Shown piece by piece: positions 17,336 through 25,208 of a DNA stretch of 29,490 nucleotides (position 1 is its first letter; the number at the start of each line of letters is the position of its first letter). Source of the DNA: Streptococcus panodentis. GTDB taxonomy: Bacteria > Bacillota > Bacilli > Lactobacillales > Streptococcaceae. The position numbers were made by a program, and so were the translations under genes. Below the pieces are notes generated by a model. The model did not search any database, was not told where the DNA came from, and saw only the letters and a program-made list of their open reading frames with translations. Location: positions 40,809 through 70,298 of the forward strand of contig NZ_QFAY01000015.1 in the NCBI RefSeq assembly GCF_017884005.1. The letters run 5' to 3'.

Positions 17336-18283
17336 ATGGAAATCTTCTTCACTTCTATTCAAAGCATTATTCCGATTATTGTCATCATTATTTTGGGCTA
17401 CTTTCTGCAGGTCCGAGGCTGGTTTGAAGACAGTTTTGCTGCTAATCTTTCTAAACTGATTATGAATGTGGCCCTGCCGGTTTCAATCTTTGTCTCTGTC
17501 CTCAAATATCTGACCGTTGACAAGCTGGTCAGTCTGTCCGGCGGCCTTATCTATACATTTTCCGCCTTTATCCTCAGCTATATCTTGGCCTTTGCAGCGG
17601 TTAACATCTTCCGTGTCCGGCCCGGCCGCAGGGCAACCATGATCAATACCTTTGTCAATGCCAATACCATTTTTATCGGCCTGCCCCTCAATATCGCCCT
17701 CTTTGGCAATGAAGCCCTGCCCTATTTTCTGATTTATTACATTACCAATACTATTTCGACTTGGACCTTGGGCGTTTATCTGATGACAACTGACAGCAAG
17801 TCCGGCCAAAGCAAACAGGCAGCTGCCTTTAATTGGAAAAAGCTGCTGCCTGCACCGCTGATTGGATTTTTAGTTGCTCTGGTTTTCCTGCTGCTGAAGA
17901 TTCCAGTGCCTGACTTTGCCAGCAGCACCTTAGGCTACATCGGAAACTTGGTCACACCGCTGTCTCTGATTTATATCGGAATTGTCCTAGCGAAGGCCGG
18001 CCTGAAAACCATCCGCTTTAATCGCGATACCATCATCACCCTTGTCGGCCGCTTTATCCTAGCGCCAGCTATCATGTATGTTCTGCTGAAAATGGCGGCG
18101 AGCGGTATGCCGACAGCCGAATTCAAGACCTTCGTTGTTCAGTCAGCTGCTCCGGCTCTGGCCGTTCTGCCCATTCTGGCCAGCCAAGGCGATGGCGATG
18201 TTGAATTTTCCACCAATGTCGTTACGCTCTCGACTCTTCTCTTTGTCATCGTGGTCCCCATCGTTGTCACCCTACTAGGTTAA
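17336..18283 (+). CDS. mleP: Malate permease, auxin efflux carrier family
   Basis: The 315-residue AEC-family transporter has about ten hydrophobic segments in two halves. Family features include NVALPVSIF and TFVNANTIFIGLPLNIALFG in the first half. It probably imports malate and exports lactate for mleS; malate/lactate exchange plus decarboxylation generates proton motive force. ATG 17336 lies 11 nt after AGGAGG. A GTG at 17324 would overlap the ribosome-binding site and is unlikely. It is the last gene of the operon. Confidence 0.93.
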   Translation: MEIFFTSIQSIIPIIVIIILGYFLQVRGWFEDSFAANLSKLIMNVALPVSIFVSVLKYLTVDKLVSLSGGLIYTFSAFILSYILAFAAVNIFRVRPGRRATMINTFVNANTIFIGLPLNIALFGNEALPYFLIYYITNTISTWTLGVYLMTTDSKSGQSKQAAAFNWKKLLPAPLIGFLVALVFLLLKIPVPDFASSTLGYIGNLVTPLSLIYIGIVLAKAGLKTIRFNRDTIITLVGRFILAPAIMYVLLKMAASGMPTAEFKTFVVQSAAPALAVLPILASQGDGDVEFSTNVVTLSTLLFVIVVPIVVTLLG

Positions 18284-18300
18284 AAAATGCATCCTAGCTA

Positions 18301-18342
18301 AAAACATCACTTCAAGCTAACAGACTGGAGTGATGTTTTTTT
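18301..18342 (+). terminator. Intrinsic terminator of mleS-mleP
   Basis: AAAACATCACT (18301-18311) pairs with AGTGATGTTTT (18329-18339), eleven bases with a 17-base loop, followed by a T run to 18342. Confidence 0.88.
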
Positions 18343-18368
18343 GTTTGACGCATACTGATTGTTTCTTG

Positions 18369-18505
18369 TACTCTTCGAAAATTTCTTCAAATTATGTCAG
18401 CGTCGCCCTGCCCTGCTTTTGACACTTCCCTGCGGTCTTTCATCTACAAGTGTTTTTGATGGGGCAGCTCCTGCCTGGTTTGCTGATGGCTGCCATTGAG
18501 CAGTA
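18369..18505 (+). repeat. TACTCTTCGAAAAT-type streptococcal repeat
   Basis: It begins TACTCTTCGAAAATTTCTTC and ends near TTTGCTGATGGCTGCCATTGAG. A shortened relative at 29311-29373 begins TACTCTTGGAAAAATGCTGC and ends TTTGCTGATGAGCATCATTGAG. The start resembles a common pneumococcal/mitis-group intergenic repeat as I remember it. Confidence 0.65.
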
Positions 18506-18526
18506 TCATCGAATCTGAATATAAAA

Positions 18527-18605
18527 GAGGCTGAGACAGACTCCCATGATGGCTGCGCCCTCACCCACAGAGGGAGCTATCTTTGGGAAGATACCGTATA
18601 AAAAG
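18527..18605 (+). repeat. Three-hairpin intergenic repeat, copy C
   Basis: It starts GAGGCTGAGACAGACTCCCA and ends ATACCGTATAAAAA. The second hairpin is extended to CCCTC/GAGGG and the third is TATCTT/AAGATA. A change from G to A weakens the first stem. Confidence 0.85.
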
Positions 18606-18708
18606 TCTTTCAGTCTCGCTTTGTTTTGGAAAAAAACTCTTGACGCGGTAGCTGATTGGACTTTTTGTTCGTCTTTTAGACTCCAAAAAGCTCCTAATCA
18701 TCCTCGCG

Positions 18709-18761
18709 GGGCTGGGACGACGAACTAAATTTTTTCAAAATTTAGTTCTGTCCCACCGCCC
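18709..18761. repeat. Long inverted repeat
   Basis: GAACTAAATTTT (18722-18733) and AAAATTTAGTTC (18737-18748) form a perfect 12-bp stem with a three-base loop. The outer pairs GGGAC/GTCCC and GGGC/GCCC extend it. No clear T run follows on either side, so it looks like a repeat element or transcript-end structure rather than a canonical terminator. Confidence 0.75.
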
Positions 18762-18796
18762 ATTTTATAAGGAGCAAATATAGAAAGGTTTCAGGC

Positions 18797-18982
18797 GGTT
18801 CTTTGAAAATCGAAGAGGAGCTGAGAGAGGCTCCCATCATGCCGGCATCGGTTTGCGGCAGTTTTGGCAGCGGGACAGAGAGGCTGGAACAAAAGCGTTT
18901 CAGCTCCGTGAGGCAATGAGATGAGGTATTGCCCGCTGACTGGACGCTTATCCCTTGTTATCTTCGATTGACTTTGAGTATA
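18797..18982. mobile_element. MITE-like element next to the msmK stop codon
   Basis: The left end (TTCTTTGAAAATCGAAGAGG) and right end (TTATCTTCGATTGACTTTGA) are imperfect inverted repeats sharing AATCGAAGA. The right end reaches GAGTATAC beside the msmK stop (18983-18985). It has no coding capacity. The right half shares GCTTATCCCTTGT...CTTTGAGTAT with the element at 23552-23742. Confidence 0.6.
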
Positions 18983-20110
18983 CTAAACCGCCTGCTCAGT
19001 CTCTGCATCAAAGAAATGGGCCTTGTTGAGGTCGAAGCCCAGATCAATGCCGGCACCGGTCTGCAGGTAGTCCCGGGCGTCCACCCGCGCAATCAATTCA
19101 TGGGAGCCGATTTGGCAGTAAAGGTGGGACTCAGACCCCAGAAGTTCCGATACAGAGATGGTCGCATGCACCACTGAGTCCGGGAAGGTCTCCAGAAAGG
19201 CCGCCTCGGTATTGATGTCCTCCGGCCGAATCCCGAAGATCAATTCCTTACCCTCATAGCCCCTGTCCTGCAGGGTCTTGAGAATTCCCTGCGGCACTTT
19301 GAGCCGCAGCCCCTCAGCCACAATCTCTGAGCCCTCCAGCCTCACCGTCAGAAAGTTCATCGCCGGGCTGCCGATAAAGCCGGCCACAAACTTATTGACC
19401 GGGTGATGGTAGACCTCCTGCGGCGTACCGATTTGCTCGATGCGGCCGATCGTCCCCGTGCCGGCTGGGTTCTTGGTCGCCGACATGATGACAATGCGGT
19501 CGGCCAGGGTCATGGCCTCGGTCTGGTCATGGGTCACATAGATGGTCGTCGCCCCAATCCGGCGGTGAATCTTGGCAATCTCCGCCCGCATGGAAACGCG
19601 AAGTTTGGCATCCAGATTGGACAGGGGCTCGTCCATGAGGAAAACCTTTGCATCACGGACAATGGCCCGGCCCATGGCCACCCGCTGGCGCTGGCCGCCG
19701 GACAGGTCCGCCGGCTTGCGGCTGAGAAATTCCTTGAGACCCAGGATTTCCGCAGCCTCGCTGACCCGTCTGTCAATGTCCTCCTTGCTGTACTTGCGCA
19801 GTTTGAGCCCGAAGGCCATATTGTCATAGACGGTCATGTGGGGGTAGAGGGCGTAGTTCTGGAAAACCATGGCGATGTCCCGGTCCTTGGGCGCCACATC
19901 ATTGACCACCTTGCCGTCGATGGAGGCTGTCCCCTCAGTGATGTCCTCCAGCCCCGCAATCATGCGCAGGGTGGTCGACTTGCCGCAGCCGGACGGGCCG
20001 ACAAAGACGATAAACTCCTTGTCCTTAATATCCAGATTGAAATCCTCCACCGAGTAGTGCTCGCTGTTGGGATATTTTTTGTAAATGTTTTTCAGATTTA
20101 GTTCTACCAT
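18983..20110 (-). CDS. msmK: MsmK/UgpC-type sugar ABC transporter ATPase
   Basis: This 375-residue ATPase shows Walker A GPSGCGKS (38-45), Q-loop FQNYALYPHMTV, signature LSGGQRQR, Walker B VFLMDEPLSNLD and switch His in THDQTEA. A C-terminal TOBE/OB regulatory domain follows from about residue 240. That size and domain order define the MsmK/UgpC/MalK group, which powers carbohydrate importers and is often shared among several of them. It is 15 bp downstream of the GH32 gene, last in the cluster, so it probably serves this importer and perhaps others. The start follows AGAAGAAG. Its G+C looks higher than that of its neighbours by eye. Confidence 0.94.
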   Translation of the reverse strand: MVELNLKNIYKKYPNSEHYSVEDFNLDIKDKEFIVFVGPSGCGKSTTLRMIAGLEDITEGTASIDGKVVNDVAPKDRDIAMVFQNYALYPHMTVYDNMAFGLKLRKYSKEDIDRRVSEAAEILGLKEFLSRKPADLSGGQRQRVAMGRAIVRDAKVFLMDEPLSNLDAKLRVSMRAEIAKIHRRIGATTIYVTHDQTEAMTLADRIVIMSATKNPAGTGTIGRIEQIGTPQEVYHHPVNKFVAGFIGSPAMNFLTVRLEGSEIVAEGLRLKVPQGILKTLQDRGYEGKELIFGIRPEDINTEAAFLETFPDSVVHATISVSELLGSESHLYCQIGSHELIARVDARDYLQTGAGIDLGFDLNKAHFFDAETEQAV

Positions 20111-20125
20111 ACTTCTTCTCTTTCT

Positions 20126-21592
20126 TCATGATCGAATGGCATAGAGTTCCAAACTGCCTGCACCCAGACCAGCAGTCCTTAAGAAAAGATCACTGCCCGC
20201 ATCCTTTTCATAAAAAGTCATGGACATGGTCTGACCGTTAAGAAAGACCTCTATGGAGCTGGTGTCGCGAACCAGTTCTAAAACGAAGGGCTGGTCCTGA
20301 TTTTCCAGCTTCATCAGGCGTGTATCCAGATAAGGCTGCTCCTGCCCGGAAATTTTATGCCCTGCTCCCTCACGGCTGAGCTGCAGGATATGCTGACTAT
20401 GGGAATAGCTGAGACTGATTGCAGCACCAGTCTGAGGATTTCTGGCATAGGCCAGCTCAACATCACTGGCTGTTTCCAAGCTCAGACGGATATACTGCTG
20501 CTGCTGAATCAGATTGGCAAAGTGCAGATCAGCCTGACCAGCATTATGGACATACTCCTCCTGTAAATCCAGAAAAGCGAAAAAGCTTTCGGGAATTTCC
20601 TGATGCAGACGGCCATCTCTGACCGACAGCTTGCGCGGCAGGGTCATCATACCGGACCAGCCATGTCCCAGCTGATGCGGCGGAATGGTGCGGTGCCACA
20701 TCTGCATCCAGGCCACCAAGTAACGCTCCCCCTGATCATTGACACAGGTCTGAGGTGCATAAAAATCCAGCCCGCCGTCAATTTCATGACTGTTTTCAAC
20801 CATAAAACGGCCGCTTTGCCAGTCTACCTGACCGATGAAAGCCAGAGTAGAGTTGAGATTCCAAAACTGCTCCTCCTGACGCTCCATCTCAATCGGAGAC
20901 AGGAGCAGCACCCATTTGCCATCCAGCTGAAACAAATCCGGGCACTCCCACATAATGCCCTGACCAGCCCGGCCTTCCAAAAGAACGGATTTGAAGGACC
21001 AGTGCAGGCAATCCTTGGACTCAAAGAGCAGAATCTGCCCGCGCTTATCCTCTGTTTTAGAGGCCACTACAGCATAATAGCTGTCCTGCTGCTTGAATAT
21101 TTTTGGATCTCGAAAATCTGCTATATCAGCAATCCCTGCAATCTCTTCTTGGGCAATGACCGGATTTCCAGCATATTTCTCAAAGGTCAGACCGTCTTTT
21201 GACACAGCAATGCACTGGGTTTCTGTCCTTTTTTCTGCATCTTCCGCATGCCCTGTATACATCAAGACCAGCTGGTCATCAACTACAAGAGCACTTCCCG
21301 AAAAGCAGCCGTCACGGTCATAGTCCTCACTCGGCGCCAGCGCGACCGGCAGTTCCTCCCAGTGCAGCAAATCTCTGGACTTGGCATGCCCCCAGTGCAT
21401 CGGCCCCCAAACGCTGTCATAAGGATAAAATTGATAAAAAAGATGGTATTCCCCTCTGAAATAGACAAAACCATTGGGGTCATTCATCCAGCCAATAGGC
21501 GGCAGCAAGTGGAACTGTCCTCTGTACTGCTCCTTGACCTTATGGCGATGTGCCTCTATGAAGCGGTTCGCTTCTGTAATTTTCTCTTTCAT
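20126..21592 (-). CDS. GH32 beta-fructosidase / sucrose hydrolase, cytoplasmic
   Basis: This 488-residue glycoside hydrolase family 32 enzyme has the nucleophile motif WMNDPNG (Asp38), the transition-state motif FRDP, and WECPDLF with the acid/base Glu. A C-terminal beta-sandwich completes the family fold. There is no signal peptide or sorting signal, so it acts in the cytoplasm on imported sugar. Sequence alone does not separate sucrose-6-phosphate hydrolase (ScrB) from fructo-oligosaccharide hydrolase (BfrA, SusH). The ABC importer context, which delivers unphosphorylated sugar, favours the latter. It starts 8 bp after msmG with AGTAGGTCGG as ribosome-binding site. Confidence 0.92.
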   Translation of the reverse strand: MKEKITEANRFIEAHRHKVKEQYRGQFHLLPPIGWMNDPNGFVYFRGEYHLFYQFYPYDSVWGPMHWGHAKSRDLLHWEELPVALAPSEDYDRDGCFSGSALVVDDQLVLMYTGHAEDAEKRTETQCIAVSKDGLTFEKYAGNPVIAQEEIAGIADIADFRDPKIFKQQDSYYAVVASKTEDKRGQILLFESKDCLHWSFKSVLLEGRAGQGIMWECPDLFQLDGKWVLLLSPIEMERQEEQFWNLNSTLAFIGQVDWQSGRFMVENSHEIDGGLDFYAPQTCVNDQGERYLVAWMQMWHRTIPPHQLGHGWSGMMTLPRKLSVRDGRLHQEIPESFFAFLDLQEEYVHNAGQADLHFANLIQQQQYIRLSLETASDVELAYARNPQTGAAISLSYSHSQHILQLSREGAGHKISGQEQPYLDTRLMKLENQDQPFVLELVRDTSSIEVFLNGQTMSMTFYEKDAGSDLFLRTAGLGAGSLELYAIRS

Positions 21593-21600
21593 AGACCGAC

Positions 21601-22455
21601 CTACTTAATTCCTGTACCTGAACCACCCAAACCTTGGATGATGTATTTTTGAGCAACGATATAAACCAGAATCAGCGGAATCGTGGAAATGGTCAGCACA
21701 GCCATTACCTGATTGATATAAACCGGCTGAGTCGTGTTGATAGTGGTAATCGCAACCTGCATGGAAAACTTGGACGAATCCGTCAAGACCATGAGCGGCC
21801 AGATGTAATCATTCCAGCTGGAAATGAAAGACAGCACGCCGACCGTTGCAACAGCAGGCTTAGACATGGGCAGCATAATCTGCCAGAAAATCCGCAAAAT
21901 CCCTGCGCCGTCCATACGGGCTGATTCAATGATTTCCTCTGGAATGGCAATAAAGAAATTTCTGAAAAGGTAGATATTAAAGACACTGGCCAGGCCGGGA
22001 ATAATAACCGCCAAGCGATTGTTGACCAGACCCAGAGCATTGATAATGGTAAACTGCGGAATCAGCATAGTCTCCATGGGAATAATCAGCAAAGCCAGAA
22101 GAAAACCAAAGAGCAGCTTTTTGCCGGAAAAATCAATCTTGGCAAAGGCAAAGCCGGCCAGAGAATTCACGATAATAGAACCCAGTGCAAAAGTCCCCGC
22201 ATAAAACACACTGTTGGCCAGATAGGTCAGGATACTGAAGCGCTCCAGCACTTCCTGATAGGGTTTAAACCAGTTGGCCGGATTCAGACTGGGCAAAAAA
22301 GCCTGCCAGCTGCTCAGATTTTTGTAGACATCTGCCTCCGGCTTCATAGAAGACACCACCATCCAAATCATCGGAAAGAGAAAGAGGGCTGCCAAGAGGA
22401 GCAAGAGGATATATTCCAGAACCGTTCCTGCTTTGATACCTTTCATTCTATTCAT
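21601..22455 (-). CDS. msmG: Sugar ABC transporter permease (MsmG type)
   Basis: A 284-residue carbohydrate uptake (CUT1) permease with six predicted membrane helices. The cytoplasmic EAA loop is EEIIESARMDGAGILRIFW (about residues 171-189), and this contacts the MsmK ATPase. The C-terminal end is short, as in MsmG/MalG proteins. It overlaps msmF by 8 bp (ATGAATAG) and is followed directly by the GH32 gene. Confidence 0.92.
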   Translation of the reverse strand: MNRMKGIKAGTVLEYILLLLLAALFLFPMIWMVVSSMKPEADVYKNLSSWQAFLPSLNPANWFKPYQEVLERFSILTYLANSVFYAGTFALGSIIVNSLAGFAFAKIDFSGKKLLFGFLLALLIIPMETMLIPQFTIINALGLVNNRLAVIIPGLASVFNIYLFRNFFIAIPEEIIESARMDGAGILRIFWQIMLPMSKPAVATVGVLSFISSWNDYIWPLMVLTDSSKFSMQVAITTINTTQPVYINQVMAVLTISTIPLILVYIVAQKYIIQGLGGSGTGIK

Positions 22456-23332
22456 CCTCCTTCAGTACACGTCTTTGGACCAGGCTAATCATGCCAATCA
22501 AGGTCGTAAATACCAGTGCAATGGAACTAGAGTAGCCGACTAAGCGGTCTGTAAAACCTTGCTGGTAAATGTAATAAACCATCGTAATAGTTGAGTTCAT
22601 CGGGCCGCCCTGGGTCATTACCATCGGCTGCACAATCAGCTTAAAGGCTGAAATCAGTGTCGTCAGCAAAACGAAAAGGGCTGTTGGCTTTAAGAGCGGC
22701 ATGGTAATATAGCGGAACTGCTCCCACTTGCTAAAGCCATCCAGCTCTGCTGCCTCATAGACATCCTGCGGGATATTCTGCATACCGCCCAAAAAGAGCA
22801 GCATCTGATAGCCGGCTCCCTGCCAGGCAGAAACAAAGACAATCGCATACATGGCCTGCTTGGGGCTCCGCAAGAAAGGCTGAGCGGCAATCCCAACCTT
22901 GTCCAACAGTGCATTCAAGAGACCATTATTGGGATTGAGCAGATAGAGCCAGAGAATGGAAATAACGACCAGAGACATAACCACCGGCGCAAAGAAGGCA
23001 ACCTTAAAGAACATATTGCCCTTACGTTTTTTATTCACAATCAATGCCATGCCCAATGCTGCTCCCAGCTGAACCGGAATGATCCAGACAACAAACTGAG
23101 CGGTATTTAGGACACTTTTGAAGAAGGTCGGATCCTTAGCCAGCCGGATAAAATTGTCAAAGCCGATAAACTTGCGGGCGTCCGGTGTCAGCAGATAGTA
23201 GTCTGTAAAAGCATAATAGACAACCATTCCAACCGGAATCACCAAGAAAACCAATAGTAGAATCAGGGCCGGCGACAGAAAGCCGTAGCCCAAGAGATTT
23301 TCTTTTAATTTCTGACGTTTCTTTTGCTTCAT
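22448..23332 (-). CDS. msmF: Sugar ABC transporter permease (MsmF type)
   Basis: A 294-residue CUT1 permease with several membrane helices and an EAA loop YEAAELDGFSKWEQFRYITMP. It pairs with MsmG. The open frame reaches 23440, but the first 36 residues have no membrane or family character. ATG 23332 follows AAAGGGAA with normal spacing and gives MKQKKRQKLKENLLGYGFLSP, a typical start. Its distance from msmE is a non-typical 409 bp because MITE-like DNA lies between them. Confidence 0.92.
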   Translation of the reverse strand: MKQKKRQKLKENLLGYGFLSPALILLLVFLVIPVGMVVYYAFTDYYLLTPDARKFIGFDNFIRLAKDPTFFKSVLNTAQFVVWIIPVQLGAALGMALIVNKKRKGNMFFKVAFFAPVVMSLVVISILWLYLLNPNNGLLNALLDKVGIAAQPFLRSPKQAMYAIVFVSAWQGAGYQMLLFLGGMQNIPQDVYEAAELDGFSKWEQFRYITMPLLKPTALFVLLTTLISAFKLIVQPMVMTQGGPMNSTITMVYYIYQQGFTDRLVGYSSSIALVFTTLIGMISLVQRRVLKEDE

Positions 23333-23741
23333 GAATAGTTCCCTTTCATTCGGATTCAGAGTCCGTCCGACAGACTGGCAGCCTGATAGCGCCTGCAGAC
23401 TCATACCGCTGTTTGGTTTATCTCCTTTTTGCGTCATCACTTAAGAAAAGAAATGCATATGAGCAGGAGAATAAAACAGGGACGAGGCCGCACCTCATAC
23501 TCGGTTGTGCCCCATCCCTAGATTGCATGAACAAGCAGCAAATCTGATCTGATACTCTTTGAACATCGAAGATGAGGCTGGGACAGACTCCCATGATGGG
23601 ATGGCTGCGTCCTCACCCACAGAGGGATGCATCTTTTGGAAGACACCGCCTAAAAACAGCCAGCCTCGTAAATCAATGAGACAATTTATCGTCTATTGAC
23701 CTTATTCTTATCCCTTGTCAACAGTCCATTTTCTTTGAGTA
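23333..23741. other. Gap inside the msm operon filled by repeat DNA
   Basis: The gap splits msmE from msmF, genes that are normally adjacent. 23552-23742 is a MITE-like element with a three-hairpin repeat in it. The rest (23333-23551) contains a G+C-rich stretch at 23482-23520 but no gene. If the operon is one transcript, this becomes a long structured intercistronic RNA. No obvious promoter for msmF was seen. Confidence 0.7.
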
Positions 23742-23742
23742 T
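23552..23742. mobile_element. MITE-like element between msmE and msmF
   Basis: About 191 bp bounded by ATACTCTTTGAACATCGAAG on the left and TTTTCTTTGAGTAT on the right; read inwards these are ATACTC...GAA.AT in both cases. The right end carries the last base-pairs before and the start of the msmE stop codon (23742-23744). It contains repeat copy D. No protein is encoded. TA-flanked ends recall elements mobilised by IS630/Tc1-type transposases, an inference only. Confidence 0.6.
23574..23656 (+). repeat. Three-hairpin intergenic repeat, copy D
   Basis: It starts GAGGCTGGGACAGACTCCCA and has a GGATG insertion after GATG and a changed third hairpin (CATCTTTTGGAAGACA). It is the only copy clearly embedded in a longer element with terminal inverted repeats, which suggests the parent form of the family. 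Confidence 0.85.
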
Positions 23743-25058
23743 TACTTATTCAGAGCTTGATCAATGGCTGCCTGCATTTCTTTGGCACGCGCATCCAGCA
23801 CTTTCTGAACACTTGGATTTTCTTCATAGTAGCTGATATCCTGCATGGCTTGCTGGAAGGAGCGGGATACCTGCGGATAAGCCACCACAACCGGGCGTGC
23901 ATGGGCAGTTGCTGCATTTTGCTCCATCAAAAATTTCATTGGTTCAGAAACCTTATCCTTGATATTTTCAATAGTGGATTTACGGATTGGCAGCACACTG
24001 TTGCCCAAGCTGAGGATTTCGCTTGATTCCGTATTGGTTGCAAACTTGACAAACTCAGCCGCCGCTTCCTTCTTATCGGACTTTTCAGTCACACCCAGCT
24101 GCCAGCTGCCTGAAGGAGACACTAATTTCTTCGTTGTATTGGATACCGGATAAGGCAGAATGCCAAAGTCAATGTCCTTATAATTGGTTTCCAAATCAGC
24201 AATTGTCCACGAACCGCTGAGAACCATTGGGTACTGGCCTGTCTCAAAGCCTTTTTCAACCGGGCTGACAGTTGTATAGCCTTCCTTGACCAAATCTTGG
24301 ATAAACTGGATAGCTTCCACACTTTCCTTAGCATTGAAATAACCTTCAGCCTTAGTGCCGTCATCATTTACCACTGTTCCGTCATTAGACCAGATGAGCG
24401 GCATATATGCATAGGGCAGCATTTCATCATTGGAATTGAGACGGAAGTCAATAGCTGCTTCCTTGAAGTGGTCTTTCAGTTTTTTGCTGATGGCCTTAAA
24501 TTCATCCCAAGTCCATGGCTTTTCCAAGCTTGGCAGACTGGCTTCATCAATGCCTGCTTCCTTGAACATCTTTTTATTATAGTAAATGCCGACACTGGAT
24601 TCTGAATAGCCAAAAGCATAGAATTTGCCGTCGTAAGTCCCCTGCTGCTTGATGCTGTCCAGAACATCGTCCATATCATCATCTTTGACATAATCATCCA
24701 GCGGAGTGATGACTTTTGACTGGGCATAAGCTGCTGTATTAGGACCATCCAGAGTAATGACGTCCGGCAGACTGTTGGTGGTAATAGCCGCATTGACCTT
24801 GTCTTCATAGCCGCCGCCGCTGCCGCTTCGAGGAATATACTCGGTTACAACCTTGTACTTGCCTTCGTATTTCTTGTTGAAATTTTGTACAACCTGGTCC
24901 CAAGCCTTACCTTCAGCTGTCTCGTCAGAAAACTGAACCCAAACCTTGATGTCGTTTGAAGAAGCAGCATCCTTTGAGCCGCTGCCCGAACCGCTGCAGC
25001 CAGCCAAAAATCCTAACGACAGGGCTGTAAGAACCGATAGAACAATACCTTTACGCAT
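23742..25058 (-). CDS. msmE: Sugar-binding lipoprotein of the msm-type ABC importer
   Basis: A 438-residue solute-binding protein of the carbohydrate (MalE-like) cluster. The signal peptide MRKGIVLSVLTALSLGFLAGC has a lipobox LAGC with the lipidated Cys at residue 21, then a Gly/Ser linker. Family features include VITLDGPNTAAYAQSKVITPLDDYV and YYNKKMFKEAGID. It captures the substrate, predicted to be a fructo-oligosaccharide or sucrose, outside the membrane. The promoter, two GAAACGTTTC operators and a cre lie upstream. ATG 25058 follows AAGGAGGAAA. The stop codon coincides with the end of a MITE-like element. Confidence 0.92.
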   Translation of the reverse strand: MRKGIVLSVLTALSLGFLAGCSGSGSGSKDAASSNDIKVWVQFSDETAEGKAWDQVVQNFNKKYEGKYKVVTEYIPRSGSGGGYEDKVNAAITTNSLPDVITLDGPNTAAYAQSKVITPLDDYVKDDDMDDVLDSIKQQGTYDGKFYAFGYSESSVGIYYNKKMFKEAGIDEASLPSLEKPWTWDEFKAISKKLKDHFKEAAIDFRLNSNDEMLPYAYMPLIWSNDGTVVNDDGTKAEGYFNAKESVEAIQFIQDLVKEGYTTVSPVEKGFETGQYPMVLSGSWTIADLETNYKDIDFGILPYPVSNTTKKLVSPSGSWQLGVTEKSDKKEAAAEFVKFATNTESSEILSLGNSVLPIRKSTIENIKDKVSEPMKFLMEQNAATAHARPVVVAYPQVSRSFQQAMQDISYYEENPSVQKVLDARAKEMQAAIDQALNK

Positions 25059-25073
25059 AATTTCCTCCTTTTT

Positions 25074-25083
25074 GAAACGTTTC
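25074..25083. promoter_or_regulatory. LacI-type operator O2
   Basis: GAAACGTTTC is a perfect palindrome with the central CG typical of LacI-family sites. It lies between the hairpin and the msmE ribosome-binding site. An identical palindrome lies 57 bp away. Confidence 0.75.
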
Positions 25084-25102
25084 CATTTTCTTTGAAAAAG
25101 AG

Positions 25103-25119
25103 AAAGGCCGATGACCTTT
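25103..25119 (-). other. Weak hairpin in the msmE leader
   Basis: AAAGG and CCTTT flank seven bases, followed on the transcript by CTCTTTTTC. It lies between the two operators and could be a weak attenuating structure. Confidence 0.3.
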
Positions 25120-25130
25120 TTGTCTTTTTT

Positions 25131-25140
25131 GAAACGTTTC
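25131..25140. promoter_or_regulatory. LacI-type operator O1
   Basis: A second GAAACGTTTC palindrome, 57 bp from the first (about five helical turns), just downstream of the -10 box. Two such sites on one face of the DNA would allow looping by a LacI-type dimer or tetramer. Confidence 0.78.
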
Positions 25141-25153
25141 CGTTTGCACTTTA

Positions 25154-25182
25154 ATTATAACAGCGCTTTCATAAAAAGTCAA
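25154..25182 (-). promoter_or_regulatory. msmE operon promoter with cre in the spacer
   Basis: TTGACT (25177-25182) and a consensus TATAAT (25154-25159) are 17 bp apart on the reverse strand. The segment 25158-25171 reads TGAAAGCGCTGTTA on that strand, a 13 of 14 match to the CcpA cre consensus, placed in the promoter spacer. Carbon catabolite repression is predicted. Confidence 0.85.
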
Positions 25183-25208
25183 CTGCTTTTTAGGATATTT
25201 TTTGAATT

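Larger units (their letters stand above)
18344..18982. other. Repeat-rich gap between the malolactic and msm loci
   Basis: No credible gene. The segment holds, in order, a TACTCTTCGAAAAT-type repeat (18369-18505), three-hairpin repeat copy C (18527-18605), a large inverted repeat (18709-18761) and a MITE-like element (about 18797-18982). It also contains two further partial GAGGCTG(G/A) tags, near 18827 and 18880. Open frames across it (for example 18546-18728, +) are translations of repeat DNA. Confidence 0.75.

Noticed and set aside
18546..18728. 60-residue frame in the repeat gap (+ strand)
   Set aside because: It translates copy C of the three-hairpin repeat; there is no ribosome-binding site and the frame is not kept at the start of copy B.
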